64,000 nt of DNA, from positions 868,001 through 932,000 of the forward strand of contig NZ_JAYEZO010000002.1 of the NCBI RefSeq assembly GCF_037031285.1, given 5' to 3'. The DNA comes from Halobellus sp. LT62 (lineage in GTDB: Archaea; Halobacteriota; Halobacteria; Halobacteriales; Haloferacaceae). Each line of letters begins with the position of its first letter. The first letter of the stretch is position 1. Below are positions 52,459 to 60,191 of this stretch, piece after piece. The translations under genes and the position numbers were made by a program. The notes beneath the pieces are model-generated. The model worked only from the letters and a program-made list of their open reading frames with translations, was not told where the DNA came from and searched no databases.

Positions 52459-53019
52459 TCAGTAAATGACGTACAACAGCAGGTAGACGACGTCGCCGAG
52501 CGCGAACGAGACGAACCACAGCGCGGCGGCGACGCGGCCGACGCGCGCGTGCGGTGAGTCGTAGAGCGCGGAGACGGGGCGCGTGAGTGCGAGCAAGAGC
52601 ACGTAATACAAAAGCGGGATGCAAACGATCGCGAGCAGGACGTGAACCGCGAGCGTCGGGAGGTAGAGGAACCGATAGACTGCCTCCGGGCCGGGAAAGG
52701 AGGCCGGGCCGACGAGGGCGATCCGGTAGAGGTAGAGAACGAGGAACGCGACGAACAATCCGAGCGTCGTGAGCATCATCGCGCGGTGGCGGTCGACCGC
52801 TCCACCGCGGATGAACCGCACGCCGAGCGTGATCGTCACGAGTGCGAGGGTGCTGAGCACGGCATTGACGTGCGGAATCGATTCGACGAGCGCGTCCGGT
52901 GCGTTGGGTAACGCCGTCGGTGGGACCGCTCCCAAGACGGCGGTGAACACCGCCGCGAGCGAGACGGCTGAGAGCGCAGCCGTGAGTTCGAGGACGTGGT
53001 CTCGCGCGTGAATGACCAT
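52459..53019 (-). CDS. DUF420 family membrane protein
   Basis: 186 residues with five membrane segments. Conserved features of DUF420 are seen: PHVNAVLSTLALVTITLG near residue 48, HRAMMLTTLGLFVAFLVLYL near 78 with an Arg-His pair, and HVLLAIVCIPLLYYVLLLAL near 123. The family includes CtaM-like cytochrome oxidase assembly factors; a haem-copper oxidase role is a family-level inference. The start is placed at MVIHARDHV because the 24 upstream residues are uncharged Ser/Gly-rich. Confidence 0.85.
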   Translation of the reverse strand: MVIHARDHVLELTAALSAVSLAAVFTAVLGAVPPTALPNAPDALVESIPHVNAVLSTLALVTITLGVRFIRGGAVDRHRAMMLTTLGLFVAFLVLYLYRIALVGPASFPGPEAVYRFLYLPTLAVHVLLAIVCIPLLYYVLLLALTRPVSALYDSPHARVGRVAAALWFVSFALGDVVYLLLYVIY

Positions 53020-53089
53020 ACTCGAATGGCCGGACGGAGCGGTGAAAACGGTGCCGACTGTACCGCTGCTCGCCGTCGAAAGGAAACTC

Positions 53090-53097
53090 ATTTAACT
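53090..53097 (+). promoter_or_regulatory. tRNA-Leu(GAG) promoter
   Basis: The box TTAACTTA within CATTTAACTTACC lies about 40-48 bases before the tRNA 5' end, giving a short leader removed by RNase P. Confidence 0.5.
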
Positions 53098-53137
53098 TAC
53101 CCCGGATTACCAGAGATTGCACGATACGACACTGCGA

Positions 53138-53222
53138 GCGTGGGTAGCCAAGCCAGGCCAACGGCGCAGCGTTGAGGGCGCTGTCCCATAGGGGTCCGCC
53201 GGTTCAAATCCGGTCCCACGCA
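53138..53222 (+). tRNA. tRNA-Leu (anticodon GAG)
   Basis: 85 nt. Acceptor GCGUGGG pairs with CCCACGC before discriminator A. The anticodon arm CAGCG-UUGAGGG-CGCUG gives GAG; the variable arm UCCCAUAGGGGUC is class II. T-loop UUCAAAU. No encoded CCA. It reads CUC and CUU codons. Confidence 0.95.
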
Positions 53223-53438
53223 TCGCACGGCGGCACACCCGTCACTCGATGCAGGTGCTCATCCCTTCGGGGACACAGCACCCACGCACAAATCCTACTG
53301 ACGCTATCTTCACTAGCCGAGGCGTCGTCTCTTCTTCCGCGCGAGACGTCGTCGACGACGTTGCAGTCTCCAAGCGACCGTTTGACTGCGGCGGCGCGTT
53401 GGGTTACGTTTTAACCGACCCGGGCGGTAGTGGAGGAT

Positions 53439-53951
53439 ATGCCCAAATACTCCACCGGTAGCGGCGGGGGCGGTGGCGACGGCGACAGCTGCGAACTCTG
53501 CGGTCGCTCGACCGGAAATCTCCGTCTGGCGAACGTCGCGGGCGCTGAGCTCCTCGTGTGCGGGGACTGCGCGCCGCACGATGACTCGCGGAAGCAGCGC
53601 ACGGACTCCAACAAGAGCGACGGCCACGACGAAACAGTTTCTCGACAGAAGCGGGCTGCGCAGCGACAGGCGAAAGTGTACGACCAAGCGAAGGGCGACG
53701 CCTCTCACTGGGAGGAAGGCACCGACTACGAGGAGGACCGGCTCCCGTATCTCGTTTCCGACTACGGCGAGCGGGCCGAATCCGCCCGTCAAGACGCCGG
53801 GTTGACCATCGAGGAGTTGGCGGACGAACTCGACGTTGAGGAGTCCGACATCGACGCGGTCGAGCAGGGGCGTGCGACGCGGGCCGGCGTCGGCGGGTCG
53901 CTCGTTCGGGCGCTCGAAGAGCGATTCGGCATCGAGCTGGTCGACGAATAG
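53439..53951 (+). CDS. Archaeal multiprotein bridging factor aMBF1
   Basis: 170 residues. An N-terminal zinc ribbon (Cys18, Cys21, Cys41, Cys44), a basic Lys/Arg/Gln-rich linker, then a cro-type helix-turn-helix (about 110-165; ARQDAGLTIEELADELDVEE). This order defines archaeal MBF1, which in other archaea binds the ribosome. A TTTTAACC box about 25-30 bases upstream and the family N-terminus MPKYSTG support the ATG rather than the GTG nine bases earlier. Confidence 0.92.
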   Translation: MPKYSTGSGGGGGDGDSCELCGRSTGNLRLANVAGAELLVCGDCAPHDDSRKQRTDSNKSDGHDETVSRQKRAAQRQAKVYDQAKGDASHWEEGTDYEEDRLPYLVSDYGERAESARQDAGLTIEELADELDVEESDIDAVEQGRATRAGVGGSLVRALEERFGIELVDE

Positions 53952-54042
53952 TCCTCCCGCTCTTCGGACCGGCAGGACGACCGATCGACACTGGCGCTCG
54001 GAACTGTAACCATTTTTGCCTCCGACGTCCACAGCGAGAACT

Positions 54043-55248
54043 ATGCAGACACGCGCCCCGACGGAACCGACGGTTCGCGAGTTCGACGCCGACGTCATTG
54101 ACGTCGACGGTCGGACGGTGACGCTCGATCAGACGTACTTCTACGCCGAGAGCGGCGGGCAACCGGCCGATCGGGGAACGATCGACGGCCGACGGGTGGT
54201 CGACGTGCAAACCGACGGCGACGCCGTTCGACATACGCTCGCGACGGAACCGGAGTTCGGCGTCGACGATACGGTCACCGGCGTCGTCGACGATGACTTC
54301 CGAACGTACTGTATGCGAGCGCACACGGCGAGCCACGTGCTGTACGGCGCGGGCCGGCGGCTCCTCGACGACCTCGGTTACGGCGGCTTCGATATCTCCG
54401 AATCGAAGGTCCGCGTCGATTTCACCACCTCGACAGACATCGACGACGGGACGCTCGTCGAACTCGAACGGCTCGTGAACCGGACGGTCTGGGACTCGCG
54501 TGAGGTGAGCTGGCAGGAGGTGCCGACCGGGGAGGCGACCGCTCGCGAGGACGTCGCGTTCAACACCAAGACCGAAGAGGGCGTGATGAGCGACGCCGAC
54601 ACGGTCCGAATCGTCGACGTCGAGGGCTGGGACGTCGCGGCCTGCGGCGGCACGCACGTCTCGAACACCCGCGAGATCGGGCCGGTGACGGTGCTCAACC
54701 GATCGAACCCCGGTGAGGGGCTCACTCGTGTCGAGTTCGCCGTCGGACCGACTGGGATCGATCGACAGGCCGAACGACACGGCGTTCTCCGAGAGACGGC
54801 CGCGGCGCTCGAAACGGGAACCGACGACCTCGCCGAGACGGCGGCCACCGTCCGAGCCGAGCGCGACGAACTGCGTGATCGGGTCCGTGAACTCGAACGC
54901 GCCGCCGTCGGCGACGCGATCGACGGCTTCGAGCGCGTCACGAAGAGCGAGACGGTGTGGCGGGTCGGCGTTCTCGACGGCGTCGATCCGAACGACGTCG
55001 GCGAAGCCGCGAAAGACGCGGTCGCTGACGACGAGGTAATCGCCGCCGTCGGCGGATCGGCGAGCCCGTACGTCGTCGTCGCGGCCGGGACCGACAGCGA
55101 CGTCCACGCCGGATCGGTCGTCGAGAGCGTTACGGGAACGTTCGGCGGCGGCGGCGGTGGGGGACCGCCGTTCGCGCAGGGCGGCGGGCTCGACGCGGAT
55201 CCGGACGATGTCGTCGCGGAGCTTCGCGAGTTGGACCCATCCTCGTGA
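54043..55248 (+). CDS. alaX: AlaX-type alanyl-tRNA trans-editing protein with DHHA1 domain
   Basis: 401 residues. The editing domain has zinc ligands HTASH (94-98) and CGGTH (201-205), the signature of AlaRS/AlaX editing sites that hydrolyse Ser-tRNA(Ala). A coiled-coil linker (ETAATVRAERDELRDRVREL) leads to a C-terminal DHHA1 domain with a Gly-rich GGGGGGGPPFAQGGG segment that binds tRNA elbow. It is the long AlaX-L form. The start codon ATG is preceded by a leaderless-type CATTTTTGCC box. Confidence 0.92.
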   Translation: MQTRAPTEPTVREFDADVIDVDGRTVTLDQTYFYAESGGQPADRGTIDGRRVVDVQTDGDAVRHTLATEPEFGVDDTVTGVVDDDFRTYCMRAHTASHVLYGAGRRLLDDLGYGGFDISESKVRVDFTTSTDIDDGTLVELERLVNRTVWDSREVSWQEVPTGEATAREDVAFNTKTEEGVMSDADTVRIVDVEGWDVAACGGTHVSNTREIGPVTVLNRSNPGEGLTRVEFAVGPTGIDRQAERHGVLRETAAALETGTDDLAETAATVRAERDELRDRVRELERAAVGDAIDGFERVTKSETVWRVGVLDGVDPNDVGEAAKDAVADDEVIAAVGGSASPYVVVAAGTDSDVHAGSVVESVTGTFGGGGGGGPPFAQGGGLDADPDDVVAELRELDPSS

Positions 55249-55318
55249 ACCGTCGGAACGGCGACCGGTCATCGAACGCGCCGAAGCTTCTATTCGTTTC
55301 GCGAGCCTACGGCTCTCG

Positions 55319-55915
55319 ATGACCGACGTATCGCGCGCTGCCGAGACCGAGACGCGGCCGCTGGAAGCCTTCGACGCGGTCGTCTGGGACCTCGACGGCA
55401 CGCTCGTTCGCCTGCGGGTCGACTGGGACGTCGTCACTCGCGACGTCGCCGACGTGTTCGAGGCGGCCGGTATCGCCGCCGATGGCGTGGATCTCTGGGA
55501 GATGCTCGACCTCGCGGACGAATCTGGCCTCCGGAACGATGTCGAGGCGGTCATCGGCGAGCACGAAGACGCCGGTGCGCGCCGGTCGGACCGGCTCCCC
55601 CACGCCGACCTCGTGGGGGGATTCGACGCGGAGGGCGTCTGCTCGTTGAACTGCGAACGCGCCTGCCGAATCGCGCTCGACATCCACGAACTCACGCCCC
55701 ACGTCGACGCGGTCGTCGGTCGCGACACAATCCCGACGCGGAAGCCGGATCCCGAGCCGCTCTTAGAGACGATCCGTCGGATGGACGTTTCTACCGGGGA
55801 GACCGTCTTCGTCGGCGACTCCGTTCGCGACGAGGAGGCGGCCCGGCGGGCGGGCGTCGCCTTCCGTTACGTCGAGAAAGCCGTTTCCGACGACGGCGTC
55901 AGCACGGATTCGTAG
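55319..55915 (+). CDS. HAD family hydrolase
   Basis: 198 residues. Motif I VVWDLDGTLVRL (nucleophile Asp near 25), a Lys in TRKPDPEPLLE, and motif IV VFVGDSVRDEEAAR identify a HAD phosphatase with an alpha-helical cap of moderate size. A phosphoglycolate phosphatase-like activity is plausible, but the substrate is not defined. It follows alaX by 70 bases on the same strand and could share its transcript. Confidence 0.88.
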   Translation: MTDVSRAAETETRPLEAFDAVVWDLDGTLVRLRVDWDVVTRDVADVFEAAGIAADGVDLWEMLDLADESGLRNDVEAVIGEHEDAGARRSDRLPHADLVGGFDAEGVCSLNCERACRIALDIHELTPHVDAVVGRDTIPTRKPDPEPLLETIRRMDVSTGETVFVGDSVRDEEAARRAGVAFRYVEKAVSDDGVSTDS

Positions 55916-56075
55916 GGGCGAACAGGCGGTACCGGCTGCCCGCGAGACGACGTACCGCGCTCCCGCTTCCCGTCTCGCGGCTGCGATCAGCGCACGACGG
56001 CGATGGTGCCGTCATCGTATTTGAACCCGAGGAGGGAAGCCGGTCGCGTTCATCGGGTGAGTTCCTAGCTCGGAG

Positions 56076-56135
56076 CGGTCGTTGCGTATCCGTCGGCACG
56101 GCCGTTGCATATCCGCCGGCGCGGTCGTTAAGTCC
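56076..56135 (+). repeat. Tandem 23-bp repeats in a promoter
   Basis: Two copies of CGGTCGTTGCGTATCCGTCGGCA (second with four changes) plus a partial third CGGTCGTTAAGTCCG that contains the presumed TATA box of the next gene, 24-31 bases before its ATG. Each unit therefore carries a TATA-like GTTGCGTATCC, GTTGCATATCC or GTTAAGTCC element. Confidence 0.65.
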
Positions 56136-56156
56136 GTTCGACTCCGAAATCCGACG

Positions 56157-56552
56157 ATGAGCTACTCGGTCACCTACTACTGCCCGCACTGCGGCGCTGT
56201 CGTCGATATCGAACGCAAGGGCTACCTCGCCGACAAGTCGGTGACGCCGTACCCGCTCGTCGGCTGGGAGTACGCCGAGCCCGAAGACGAGTTCGAGGCG
56301 GCCGACGGCGTCCGCCTCGTCTGCGGCGAGGACGCCGCAGACCGCGTCCGCTGGACGGACGAACGAAGCGACGCCGAAGACGTCGAGAACCCCGAGGCCG
56401 ACTCGCCGTGCGGATCCGAGCTGTTCCTCTCGTTCGTCAGGTACGTCGATGGCGAAGAGGTCGAACCCCGTCCGGAACCGACGTACACGACGATCGGCGG
56501 ACGCGGCCCGAGCGGGCCGCGCGGACCGCCCGGTCCGGAGTTCGGCGAGTAG
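56157..56552 (+). CDS. Small zinc-binding protein with a collagen-like tail
   Basis: 131 residues. An N-terminal CPHCG pair (MSYSVTYYCPHCGAVVD) plus later Cys in VCGED and PCGSE can form a zinc site. The last ~20 residues are Gly-Pro-rich, with GPSGPRGPPGPEFGE showing five Gly-x-y triplets in a row. No function is known to me. The ATG is chosen because the upstream frame is basic and the repeat-associated TATA box is correctly spaced. Confidence 0.75.
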   Translation: MSYSVTYYCPHCGAVVDIERKGYLADKSVTPYPLVGWEYAEPEDEFEAADGVRLVCGEDAADRVRWTDERSDAEDVENPEADSPCGSELFLSFVRYVDGEEVEPRPEPTYTTIGGRGPSGPRGPPGPEFGE

Positions 56553-56597
56553 AGGTAATACGGTTTCCGCGTCGCTTCTCGGGGCTCGATTCCGACC

Positions 56598-57485
56598 CTA
56601 CGGGAGGTCGACGTCGATGTCGGCGACGTCGCCCGCGGACTTCACCGTGTTCCACAGGAGCATCGCGCGCGTCATCGGACCGACGCCGCCGGGAACGGGC
56701 GTGATCGCGCTGGCCTTCGGCTCGACGCTGTCGTAGTCGACGTCGCCGACGAGTTCGGACCCCCCGTCGGTCTCGACGCGGTTGATGCCGACGTCGATGA
56801 CGACCGTCCCCTCTGTGATCATCTCGCCGGTAATCATCTCCGGGACACCCGCGGCGGCGACGACGATGTCCGCGTTCCGGGTTTTCTCGGCGAGGTCGTC
56901 CGTGCGGGAGTGACAGACCGTGACTGTCGCGTTGCCGCCCTCGGCCTTCTGGATCAGAAGGTTGGCCATCGGCTTGCCGACGATGTTCGAGCGCCCGACG
57001 ACGACGGCGTCTGCGCCCTCGGTTTCGACGTCCGCGGCGGCCAAGAGCTTCTGGACGCCGTGGGGCGTGCAGGGCTTGTATCGGGCGTTGCCGGCGACGA
57101 GGCGGCCGACGTTCTCGGGGTGGAAGCCGTCGACGTCCTTGCCGGGGTCGATCCGACGCAGGACCTCCCGCTCGTCGACGTGATCCGGCAGCGGCATCTG
57201 CACGAGGATGCCGTGTACTTCGGGGTCGGCGTTCAGTTCGTCGATGGTGTCGAAGAGTTCCTCGGCGGGCGTCTCGGGATCGAGTTCGATATCGCGCGTG
57301 GCGATGCCGACCTCCTTACAGTCTTTGTGCTTCATCGAGACGTACGTCGCGCTCGCGGGATCCTCGTTCATCAGCACCGTCGCAAGACAGGGCGTCGTTC
57401 CGGCCTCTGTCAGCGTTTCGATGCTGTCGAGCAGCCCGTTTCGGATGTCGGAAGCGACCTCGTTGCCGTCGATGATCTCGGTCAT
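56598..57485 (-). CDS. folD: Methylenetetrahydrofolate dehydrogenase/cyclohydrolase
   Basis: 295 residues. Catalytic Lys in TYVSMKHKDCKEVGI near residue 52, PLPDHVDEREVLRRIDPGKD near 95, and NADP site VVVGRSNIVGKPMANL near 160. It converts 5,10-methylene-THF to 10-formyl-THF. Located downstream of glyA on the same strand, which makes methylene-THF; a 6-bp hairpin lies in the 122-base gap, so the two may be separate transcripts. Confidence 0.96.
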   Translation of the reverse strand: MTEIIDGNEVASDIRNGLLDSIETLTEAGTTPCLATVLMNEDPASATYVSMKHKDCKEVGIATRDIELDPETPAEELFDTIDELNADPEVHGILVQMPLPDHVDEREVLRRIDPGKDVDGFHPENVGRLVAGNARYKPCTPHGVQKLLAAADVETEGADAVVVGRSNIVGKPMANLLIQKAEGGNATVTVCHSRTDDLAEKTRNADIVVAAAGVPEMITGEMITEGTVVIDVGINRVETDGGSELVGDVDYDSVEPKASAITPVPGGVGPMTRAMLLWNTVKSAGDVADIDVDLP

Positions 57486-57509
57486 AGTCTATCCTAACGG
57501 GGGTCGGTA

Positions 57510-57528
57510 CCACACTTGAAAGGTGTGG
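57510..57528 (-). promoter_or_regulatory. Hairpin between glyA and folD
   Basis: CCACAC / GTGTGG with a seven-base loop, 25-43 bases before the folD ATG. It overlaps the position expected for a folD TATA box, so it may be an operator as well as a glyA 3' hairpin. Confidence 0.4.
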
Positions 57529-57607
57529 GTTTGGGCGCGCGGCTCTCCGGTCGTCTTCTCCAAAAATCGGCGGGTATCGATGGCTCTACTGCTGGTTCCG
57601 ACAACGC

Positions 57608-58855
57608 TCAGTCGTACAGCGGGTACTCGTCGGTGAGCTCGTCGACGCGCTCGGCGACCGACGCGACGACACTCTCGTCGTCGTAGTCGTCGATCACGCG
57701 GACGACGAGGTCTGCGACTTCGCGCGTCGCCTCCTCGTCGAACCCGCGGGTGGTGATCGCCGGCGTCCCCAAGCGGATCCCGCTGGGATCGAACGCCGAG
57801 CGCGTCTCGCCCGGCACCGTGTTCGCGTTCATCACGATGCCGGCGGTTTCGAGCGCGGCCTCGACGTCCTTGCCGGTCGTCTCGGGGTGCGACGGGCGCA
57901 GGTCGGCGAGCACGAGGTGGTTGTCGGTGCCGCCGGAGACGAGGTTGAGGCCGTGTTCCTCGAGCCGATCCGCGAGCGACTTCGCGTTTTTGACGGTCTG
58001 TTCGGCGTAGGCGTCGAACTCCTCGGAGAGCGCCTCGCCGAACCCGACGGCCTTGCCCGCGATGTTGTGCATCAGGGGGCCGCCCTGCGCACCGGGGAAG
58101 ACGGCCTTGTCGATGGCGTCGGCGTGCTCCTCTTCGCACATGATGATCCCGCCGCGGCCCGCGCGGATCGTCTTGTGCGTCGATCCGGTCACGAAGTCGG
58201 CGACGCCGACGGGCGAGGAGTGAACGCCCGCGGCGACGAGGCCGGTGATGTGTGCGATGTCCGCGAGGTGGTAGGCGTCGACGTCGTCGGCGACTTCCTG
58301 CACGCGCTCCCAGTCGACGTCGCGCGGGTACGCGGAGTAGCCCGAGACGATGATGTCGGGATCGAAGGAGTCGGCGATCTCGGCGAGTCCCTCGTAGTCG
58401 ACGTAGCCCGTTTCCGCGTCGACCTCGTACTGCCTGACCTCGTAGGTCTGGCCCGCGAAGTTCGCGGGATGACCGTGGCTGAGGTGGCCACCGTGGGTGA
58501 GATCCAGCGAGAGGATCTTGTCGCCGGGATCCAGCATCGCGAGGTAGACGCCCATGTTCGCCTGCGATCCCGAGTGCGGCTGGACGTTCACGTGCGCCGC
58601 GCCCCACAGTTCCTTTGCTCGATCGATCGCCAGTTCCTCGACAACGTCCGCGTACTCACAGCCCGCGTAGTACCGTTCTCCCGGGTAGCCTTCCGCGTAT
58701 TTGTTCGTGAGCGCGCTGCCCTGCGCTTCCAGTACTGCGCGACTCGCGTGGTTCTCGCTCGCGATCATCGCGAGCGTGTCTCGCTGGCGCTGCACTTCGC
58801 CGGAGAGAGCGTCTGCGACGGCTGGGTCGACGTCGCGGACGTGGCTGTCGTCCAT
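57608..58855 (-). CDS. glyA: Serine hydroxymethyltransferase
   Basis: 415 residues. PLP-binding Lys in VTGSTHKTIRAGRGG near residue 230, NKYAEGYPGERYYAGC near 50 with substrate-binding Tyr and Glu, and HITGLVAAG near 200. It interconverts serine and glycine while charging the one-carbon pool, which FolD then oxidises. A CTTATTGG box lies about 22-29 bases before the ATG. Confidence 0.96.
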   Translation of the reverse strand: MDDSHVRDVDPAVADALSGEVQRQRDTLAMIASENHASRAVLEAQGSALTNKYAEGYPGERYYAGCEYADVVEELAIDRAKELWGAAHVNVQPHSGSQANMGVYLAMLDPGDKILSLDLTHGGHLSHGHPANFAGQTYEVRQYEVDAETGYVDYEGLAEIADSFDPDIIVSGYSAYPRDVDWERVQEVADDVDAYHLADIAHITGLVAAGVHSSPVGVADFVTGSTHKTIRAGRGGIIMCEEEHADAIDKAVFPGAQGGPLMHNIAGKAVGFGEALSEEFDAYAEQTVKNAKSLADRLEEHGLNLVSGGTDNHLVLADLRPSHPETTGKDVEAALETAGIVMNANTVPGETRSAFDPSGIRLGTPAITTRGFDEEATREVADLVVRVIDDYDDESVVASVAERVDELTDEYPLYD

Positions 58856-59119
58856 ACGAGTTACCGCGTTCGTCCATCCAATAAGTGTGTTTACTTCAGC
58901 GCTGTTCCGTCGGATTCGATCGAGGTCGGCCCATCAATCGTGAAAATACGGGCACACAGGCGTAGATGTCTGACACAGAGTATAAGATAGAGAATATATT
59001 GTGGGACGAGCCAGCGACTGGGAGTCATCCAACACGGCTCCACCTCATGCGTCTGGAGGATACTCGGAACGGCTGGAGAGTACTTGATGCGGCTGGAGCG
59101 CTACTCGATTCGACTTGGG
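58856..59119. other. 264-base gap with tandem repeats and an AT-rich open frame
   Basis: Three degenerate 20-bp repeats CTGGAG..TACT.G....GG occupy 59053-59112. A plus-strand ATG at 58966 follows a GAAAATACGG box and opens a frame starting MSDTEYKIENILWDEP, but it runs far into the convergent regulator gene and turns basic, so I do not call it; a short peptide or decayed gene is possible. Confidence 0.4.
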
Positions 59120-59956
59120 CTACTCGGCGGCGGATCGACCGAGGATCTCCCCGGCGATGCCGGCCAAGTCGGCCGTGTCGGACGCGCGAAGCCGTTCGTC
59201 ACCGAGTCGCAATCGGAGTCGCGGACGCCCGACGTCGATCGGGACCTTCTCGGTTTCGATCACCCCCGCCTCCTCTAGTTCGGTCTTGGTCCGGGAAAAC
59301 GTCGCCTTGCTCGCGATACCGACGTCTTCGCCCCACCGCGAGATGTCGTACAGGAGCAGTTCGTTTCTCGCGGCGACAAGCAGGCTGATCACCACCTCGT
59401 CGAGGTCGGTCTCCGCGGCGCGCCGGTCTCGAAGGGATTCGAGGACGGCGTCGAAGTCCGCGCGGACCGTCGGTTCGAACTCCGCTTCGAGAGACTCTCG
59501 AACCGCCGAGATCGCCGGCGTCCGGAGCGTGAACTGTTCGGCCGACTGAAAGGCCTCCGCGTAGGTCGCTCGCGCGCTCTGCACGAACGACGCTTTGTCG
59601 GTCCGCAACCCGACGACTTGGTCGCCGGCGGTGACGACCGCGACGACCGACTCGTCGGTCACGAGGAGCGTGTTCTCCGCGGGCCCGTCGGGAACGCGGA
59701 GTTCGAGCGCGCCGCTGGCGATGAGATCGGCGGCGTCGCTCGCGGTCGGAAAGTCCTCGAACACGCCCTTCAAAAGCGGCTCGTCGGCGAGGAGCCGGAG
59801 CGACGGACGCTCCGCGATATCGACGCTGAATTCGACGAGCGACTCGACGACGGCCGGCGTTGGACCGACCACGTACACTGCTCCCGTGGCGGGCTGGAGA
59901 GCTGACGAAATAACGCGCTCGACAGACGTGCCGTGCACGTTCGTACCGGAGGACAT
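59120..59956 (-). CDS. TbsP-like transcription regulator (DUF5821 type)
   Basis: 278 residues. The N-terminal ~130 residues form an alpha/beta sensor-like domain (VYVVGPTPAVVESLVEF, LRLLADEPLLKGVFEDF, TLLVTDESVVAVVTAGDQVVGL). The C-terminal winged helix (about 190-265; LLVAARNELLLYDISRWGEDVGIASKATFSRTKTELEEAG) ends in VPIDVGRPRLRLRLGDERLR. This pattern matches haloarchaeal proteins I recall as TbsP, a regulator that works alongside TrmB at the gap gene. The assignment is from memory and should be tested. A strong AT-rich TTAAATAT box lies upstream. Confidence 0.75.
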   Translation of the reverse strand: MSSGTNVHGTSVERVISSALQPATGAVYVVGPTPAVVESLVEFSVDIAERPSLRLLADEPLLKGVFEDFPTASDAADLIASGALELRVPDGPAENTLLVTDESVVAVVTAGDQVVGLRTDKASFVQSARATYAEAFQSAEQFTLRTPAISAVRESLEAEFEPTVRADFDAVLESLRDRRAAETDLDEVVISLLVAARNELLLYDISRWGEDVGIASKATFSRTKTELEEAGVIETEKVPIDVGRPRLRLRLGDERLRASDTADLAGIAGEILGRSAAE

Positions 59957-59973
59957 ACGATGGATAACTCGCG

Positions 59974-59988
59974 AGCGGATATTTAATT
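59974..59988 (-). promoter_or_regulatory. TbsP-like gene promoter
   Basis: AAAATTAAATATCCG on the minus strand, centred about 25 bases before the ATG, predicting a leaderless mRNA. It is among the most AT-rich promoters in the window. Confidence 0.6.
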
Positions 59989-60191
59989 TTACCGTCGGCT
60001 GGCAACGTATTTTTCCCCGTTTCGTCCGTGCAGGCCGCTTTCAACCATCGGGAATGGTTTTCGACGGCGGTTCTCCCAGTCGAACTCGTTGATGCCCCCA
60101 AGCGAACTCGTCGACGCACTCAGCGGAACTGACCCACCGTGCCCGCTTTCGACCCCCGCGATTTTACTTCCGTACCCACCACGACGAAGGT

